Part shown: piece after piece, positions 33,082 through 36,409 of the stretch
How positions within the stretch are numbered: position 1 is the first letter of the stretch
Layout of the letters: each line of letters opens with the position of its first letter
Assembly: GCF_937941905.1 (NCBI RefSeq)
Contig: NZ_CALDGS010000145.1
Location: 1-36,409 of the forward strand
DNA from: an uncultured Mycolicibacterium sp.
Lineage (GTDB): Bacteria > Actinomycetota > Actinomycetes > Mycobacteriales > Mycobacteriaceae
Length of the DNA stretch: 36,409 nt
Direction of reading: 5' to 3'
Notes under the pieces: generated by a model
Told to the model about the DNA's origin: nothing
Database searches by the model: none
Seen by the model: the letters and a program-made list of their open reading frames with translations, nothing else
Program-made: the position numbers and the translations under genes

Positions 33082-34211
33082 TTGCTCTTCTCTCGGGGCA
33101 GTCCCAGCAGCCGTTCGGCGATGATGTTGCGCTGGATCTCGTTGGTGCCGGCGTAGATCGGGCCGCCCAGCGCGAACAGCAGCCCGTCGGTCCAGCCGTC
33201 GGCGAGCTCGGCGTCCGGGCCGCGCAGATCGAGCGCGGTCTGGTGCAGCGCGACGTCGAGTTCGGACCAGAACACCTTGGTCACCGACGATTCCGCGCCC
33301 AGCTCACCGCCCTCGGCCAGCCGGGTGACGGTGCCGAAGGTGTGCAGCCGGTAGGCCTGCGCCTTGATCCAGGCGTCGGCGACGCGTTCCTCGAAGGCCG
33401 GGTCCGGATTGCGCTTGAACTCCCGCACCAGCCGCTCGGCCGGGGCCAGGAACCGGGCCGGGCTGCGCAGCGACATGCCGCGCTCGTTGCTGGAGGTGCT
33501 CATCGCGGCCTTCCAGCCCTCGTTGGGTTGGCCGATGACGTCCTGGTCGGGCACGAACACGTTGTCCAGGAAGATCTCCCCGAACCCGGTGTCGCCGCCG
33601 AGCTGCTCGATCGGGCGCACCGTCACGCCGGGGGCGTGCAGGTCGAACATGACGTAGGTCAGGCCGCGGTGCCGCTCGGCGGTCGGGTCGGAGCGGAACA
33701 GCCCGAAGGCCTTGTCCCCGAACACCGCCCGCGAGCTCCAGATCTTCTGTCCGTTGAGCAGCCAGCCGCCGTCGGTACGGGTGGCGGTGGAGCGCAGCGA
33801 GGCCAGGTCGCTGCCGGACTCCGGTTCGGACCAGGCCTGCGCCCAGATCTCCTCACCGGAGGCCATTTTCGGCAGCACCCGGTCGAGCTGCTCCTCGGTG
33901 CCGTGCGCGAACAGGGTGGGCGCCAGCATCGAGGTGCCGTTGGCGCTGGCCCGTCCGGGGGCACCGGCGCGGAAGTACTCCTCCTCGAACACCACCCACT
34001 GCAGCAGGCTGGCGTCCCGGCCGCCGTAGCGCTCCGGCCAGCTGATCACCGACAGCCGTGCGTCGTAGAGCACGCGGTCCCACTGCCGGTGCTGGGCGAA
34101 GCCCTCGGCGGTGTCGTAGGACTTGGTGGGGAACCACCGTCGGTTGGCCTCGAGGAACTCGCGCACCTCGGCGCGGAACTCCTCGGTGGCCTCGTCGAAA
34201 TGCAGGTCCAT
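33078..34211 (-). CDS. fadE31: Acyl-CoA dehydrogenase FadE31
   Basis: A 377-residue full-length acyl-CoA dehydrogenase subunit. WSEPESGSDLASL and NGQKIWSS are the FAD and substrate segments, and the C-terminus has IYAGTNEIQRNIIAERLLGLPR. At the position of the classic catalytic Glu (YEGT) it has Ala354, so on its own it should be inactive; the base is expected from FadE32 or FadE33. Its ATG directly abuts the fadD3 stop. Known heterotetrameric mycobacterial enzymes of this type support the pairing. Confidence 0.91.
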   Translation of the reverse strand: MDLHFDEATEEFRAEVREFLEANRRWFPTKSYDTAEGFAQHRQWDRVLYDARLSVISWPERYGGRDASLLQWVVFEEEYFRAGAPGRASANGTSMLAPTLFAHGTEEQLDRVLPKMASGEEIWAQAWSEPESGSDLASLRSTATRTDGGWLLNGQKIWSSRAVFGDKAFGLFRSDPTAERHRGLTYVMFDLHAPGVTVRPIEQLGGDTGFGEIFLDNVFVPDQDVIGQPNEGWKAAMSTSSNERGMSLRSPARFLAPAERLVREFKRNPDPAFEERVADAWIKAQAYRLHTFGTVTRLAEGGELGAESSVTKVFWSELDVALHQTALDLRGPDAELADGWTDGLLFALGGPIYAGTNEIQRNIIAERLLGLPREKSK

Positions 34212-35771
34212 TCAGGCTCTCTCCCTCAGCAGCGGCTTGACCACCTTGCCGCCGGCGTTGCGGGGCAGCGCGTCGAGGAACTCCACCGAGCGCGGCACCT
34301 TGAAGTTCGCCAGATGCTGTTTGCAGTAGGCGATGACGGTCTGTTCGTCGAGCTCGGCGCCGGGCTTGCGCACCACGAACGCCTTGCCCACCTCGCCCAG
34401 CCGGGCGTCGGGAACCCCGATCACCGCGGACTCGGCCACCCCGTCCAACCGGGCCAGCACCTGTTCGATCTCGGCCGGGTACACGTTGAACCCGCCGCAG
34501 ATGTACATGTCCTTGAGCCGGTCGGTGATGGTGAGGTTACCGCGTTCGTCGACCCGGCCGACGTCGCCGGTGTGCAGCCAGCCGTCGGCGTCGATGGCGG
34601 CGGCGGTGGCCTCCGGGTCGTCGAGGTAGCCCAGCATCACGTTCGGCCCGCGCAGCAGCACCTCGCCGGAGCCGTCCTCGCCCGGGTTGTCGATGCGCAG
34701 CTCGAAGCCGGCGATGGGCCGCCCGCAGGTGGTGGCCACGGTGACCGCGTCGTCGTCGGGCCGGCACATGGTGCCGAACCCGCTGGCCTCGGTCAGCCCG
34801 TAGGCGGTCAGCACGATGTCGATGTCGAGCTCGGTCTGCATCCGCTCGATCAGCACCACCGGCACCACCGCCGCGCCGGTCACCGCGAACCGCAGCGAAC
34901 TCAGGTCGTACTCACCGCGTTTCGGGTGGTCGAGGATGGTCTGGTAGATCGTCGGCGGCCCGGGCAGCACGGTGATCCGGTGCTCCTGCACTGCGGCCAT
35001 CGCCTGCTCGGGGTCGAAGGTCAGCTGCGGGATCAGCGTCGCCCCGGTCTGCAGGCAGGCCAGGATGCCGGCCTTGTAGCCGAAGTTGTGGAAGAACGGG
35101 TTGATGCACAGGTAGCGGTCGTCGGCGGTCACCCGGCCGCACTCGGCCCAGGCCGCCGAGGCGTCCAGCGACTGGCGGTGCGCGCACAGCGCGCCCTTGC
35201 TGCGCCCGGTGGTGCCGGAGGTGAACAGGATGTCGGAGATGTCGTCGGGCTGCACCGCCGCGGCGCGGGCGTCCACGGCGGCCAGGTCCACCCCGCGCGC
35301 CATGAACTCGTCCCAGGTGCCGTCGGCCTTGTCCACCGGCACCCGCACGATGTGCCGCAGCGCCGGCAGCGCGGCGCGGTCGAGCTGGGTGGTCTTGTCC
35401 TGGCCGAGGAACTCCCCGGCGGCGATCAGCACCGGGGCGTGGGTGCGGGCCAGCACGTCGGTGGCCTCGCTGGCGGTGTAGCGGGTGTTCAGCGGCACCA
35501 GCACCGCGCCGGCGTGGTGGATGGCCAGGCAGGCCACCACCCAGTGCCAGGTGTTGGGGGACCAGATCGCCACCCGGTCGCCGGGCTCCACGCCGAGGGC
35601 GATCAGCGCGGCGGCGGCGCGGCGCACCTCGGCGCGCAGCTCGGCGTAGCTGAACCGCCGCTCGGGGGTGATCAGTGCGTCGTGGTCCGGCAGCTGTTCG
35701 GCGATCCGGTCGAGGACCGCGGGGACCGTCCGCTTGCCGTCCCCGACCCGTTGGCTGTGGGCCCCGGTCAT
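34212..35771 (-). CDS. fadD3: HIP-CoA ligase FadD3
   Basis: A 519-residue adenylate-forming acyl-CoA ligase. In M. tuberculosis FadD3 activates HIP, the propionate left from cholesterol rings C and D, and HIP-CoA is the signal that releases KstR2. The P-loop FTSGTTGRSKG is at 183-193, the aryl/adenylate segment is AYGLTEASGFG, and GGK509 is the C-terminal catalytic Lys. The ATG at 35771 has AAGGAG four bases before it. The frame continues upstream to 35849 without homology. The first gene of its cluster, it is divergent from fadE30 across a KstR2 box. Confidence 0.95.
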   Translation of the reverse strand: MTGAHSQRVGDGKRTVPAVLDRIAEQLPDHDALITPERRFSYAELRAEVRRAAAALIALGVEPGDRVAIWSPNTWHWVVACLAIHHAGAVLVPLNTRYTASEATDVLARTHAPVLIAAGEFLGQDKTTQLDRAALPALRHIVRVPVDKADGTWDEFMARGVDLAAVDARAAAVQPDDISDILFTSGTTGRSKGALCAHRQSLDASAAWAECGRVTADDRYLCINPFFHNFGYKAGILACLQTGATLIPQLTFDPEQAMAAVQEHRITVLPGPPTIYQTILDHPKRGEYDLSSLRFAVTGAAVVPVVLIERMQTELDIDIVLTAYGLTEASGFGTMCRPDDDAVTVATTCGRPIAGFELRIDNPGEDGSGEVLLRGPNVMLGYLDDPEATAAAIDADGWLHTGDVGRVDERGNLTITDRLKDMYICGGFNVYPAEIEQVLARLDGVAESAVIGVPDARLGEVGKAFVVRKPGAELDEQTVIAYCKQHLANFKVPRSVEFLDALPRNAGGKVVKPLLRERA

Positions 35772-35844
35772 CGAACTCCTTTTGAATGTGACCGCCCGGT
35801 CCGCGGTGGGTGATTTCACGGCCGCATCGTCGGCCGGGCAACAA

Positions 35845-35858
35845 AGCAAGTGCTTGGT
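35845..35858. promoter_or_regulatory. KstR2 operator between fadD3 and fadE30
   Basis: AGCAAGTGCTTGGT matches the KstR2 consensus ANCAAGNNCTTGNT at every fixed base. It lies just before the fadE30 -10 element and 74 bases before fadD3, so it should control both divergent units. Confidence 0.9.
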
Positions 35859-35862
35859 AGGT

Positions 35863-35868
35863 TAGCCT
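35863..35868 (+). promoter_or_regulatory. -10 element of fadE30 (leaderless)
   Basis: TAGCCT fits TANNNT and ends 6 bases before GTG 35875, predicting transcription from the start codon itself. The KstR2 box is 4 bases upstream, an ideal repression position. Confidence 0.55.
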
Positions 35869-35874
35869 ACAAGG

Positions 35875-36409
35875 GTGATTGAGGTCCAGGAGTTCCGGGC
35901 CGAGGTCCGCCAGTGGCTCGCCGACAATCTCGTCGGCGAATTCGCCAAGCTCAAAGGTCTGGGCGGGCCCGGTCGCGAGCACGAGGCGTTCGAGGAACGA
36001 CGCGCGTGGAACCAGAAACTCGCCGAGGCGGGGCTGACCTGCCTGGGCTGGCCGGTCGAGCACGGCGGCCGCGGGTTGTCGGTGGCGCACCGGGTGGCGT
36101 TCTACGAGGAGTACGCGCTGGCGGATGCGCCGGCCAAGGTCAACCACCTCGGTGAGGAGCTGCTCGGGCCGACGCTCATCGACTTCGGTACCCCCGAGCA
36201 GCAGCAGCGGTTCCTGCCGAAGATCCGCGACGTCACCGAGCTGTGGTGCCAGGGCTACTCCGAGCCGGGTGCGGGCAGCGACCTGGCCAACGTGTCCACC
36301 ACCGCCGAACTGGTCGGCGACGAGTGGGTGATCAACGGCCAGAAGGTGTGGACCTCGCTGGCGCACTGGGCGCAGTGGTGCTTCGTGGTGGCCCGCACCG
36401 AGAAGGGCT
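35875..36409 (+). CDS. fadE30: Acyl-CoA dehydrogenase FadE30 (partial, cut by window end)
   Basis: The first 178 residues of an acyl-CoA dehydrogenase are visible and the rest lies past the window. The N-terminus is VIEVQEFRAEVRQWL, then the helical domain, then the FAD/acyl-CoA segment YSEPGAGSDLANVS and NGQKVWTSLAHWAQWCF. FadE30 is known to dehydrogenate HIP-CoA-derived intermediates after FadD3. The GTG at 35875 is chosen because the -10 box is 6 bases upstream and the product begins like the family. It is divergent from fadD3, matching Rv3560c-Rv3561. Confidence 0.9.
   Translation, partial: MIEVQEFRAEVRQWLADNLVGEFAKLKGLGGPGREHEAFEERRAWNQKLAEAGLTCLGWPVEHGGRGLSVAHRVAFYEEYALADAPAKVNHLGEELLGPTLIDFGTPEQQQRFLPKIRDVTELWCQGYSEPGAGSDLANVSTTAELVGDEWVINGQKVWTSLAHWAQWCFVVARTEKG

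Noticed and set aside
32799..35813. A 1004-codon open frame on the plus strand
   Set aside because: Antisense to fadE31 and fadD3, with Arg/Gly/His/Pro/Val-rich shadow composition and no domain.
1..36409. tRNA genes, CRISPR arrays, insertion sequences or prophage
   Set aside because: No repeat-spacer pattern, transposase, integrase or tRNA-like fold was noticed on reading; the gene order is the conserved mycobacterial one.
35875..36409. Treating the end of the window as non-coding because only short frames are closed there
   Set aside because: The frame from GTG 35875 is open to the end and clearly encodes an acyl-CoA dehydrogenase N-terminus.

Overview
This window is chromosomal DNA of a mycobacterium, most likely a non-tuberculous Mycolicibacterium-type species. 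It has very high GC, many GTG starts, dense genes, and a gene order that follows the M. tuberculosis block running from lpqF (Rv3593) to fadE30 (Rv3560c). Products such as MhuD, CarD, KstR, HsaA-D and FadD3 are recognisable almost residue by residue. Species cannot be named from the window alone. No mobile element, CRISPR array, tRNA or rRNA was seen.

Region 1 (1-9250) is housekeeping and envelope genes: a partial lpqF, the heme-degrading mhuD, an alpha/beta hydrolase, an accessory AraC/DJ-1 regulator with a duplicated operator, mutY, the carbonic anhydrase canB, a membrane protein, the c-di-AMP synthase disA behind radA, and the lipoprotein lpqE. Region 2 (9250-13060) is the rightward carD-ispF-cysS-rlmB block. 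The ispD gene expected between carD and ispF is absent. Region 3 (13095-20500) is more accessory: an ArsB-type transporter, an orphan pxpA, bluB, a sulfurtransferase, a complete znuABC-type metal transporter behind a Zur-like box, and a LacI-family regulator.

Region 4 (20518-36409) is cholesterol catabolism. KstR and its boxes sit beside fadE34 (side-chain dehydrogenation), kshB (the reductase of the 9-alpha-hydroxylase that opens ring B) and hsaADCB (A/B-ring degradation). The second half carries a KstR2 box between fadE30 and the fadD3-fadE31-fadE32-fadE33-aspB cluster, which handles the C/D-ring propionate (HIP). In M. tuberculosis nat follows hsaB. Here that place holds a lipoprotein with an HExxH metallopeptidase motif.

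Several genes have a TANNNT -10 box 6-8 bases before the start codon, which suggests leaderless mRNAs. Several convergent gene pairs are separated by strong hairpins, and one of these can fold in two mutually exclusive ways. The strongest leads are the missing ispD, the duplicated TGGCAG/CTGCCA operator, the switchable hairpin after fadE34, and the metallopeptidase at the nat position.
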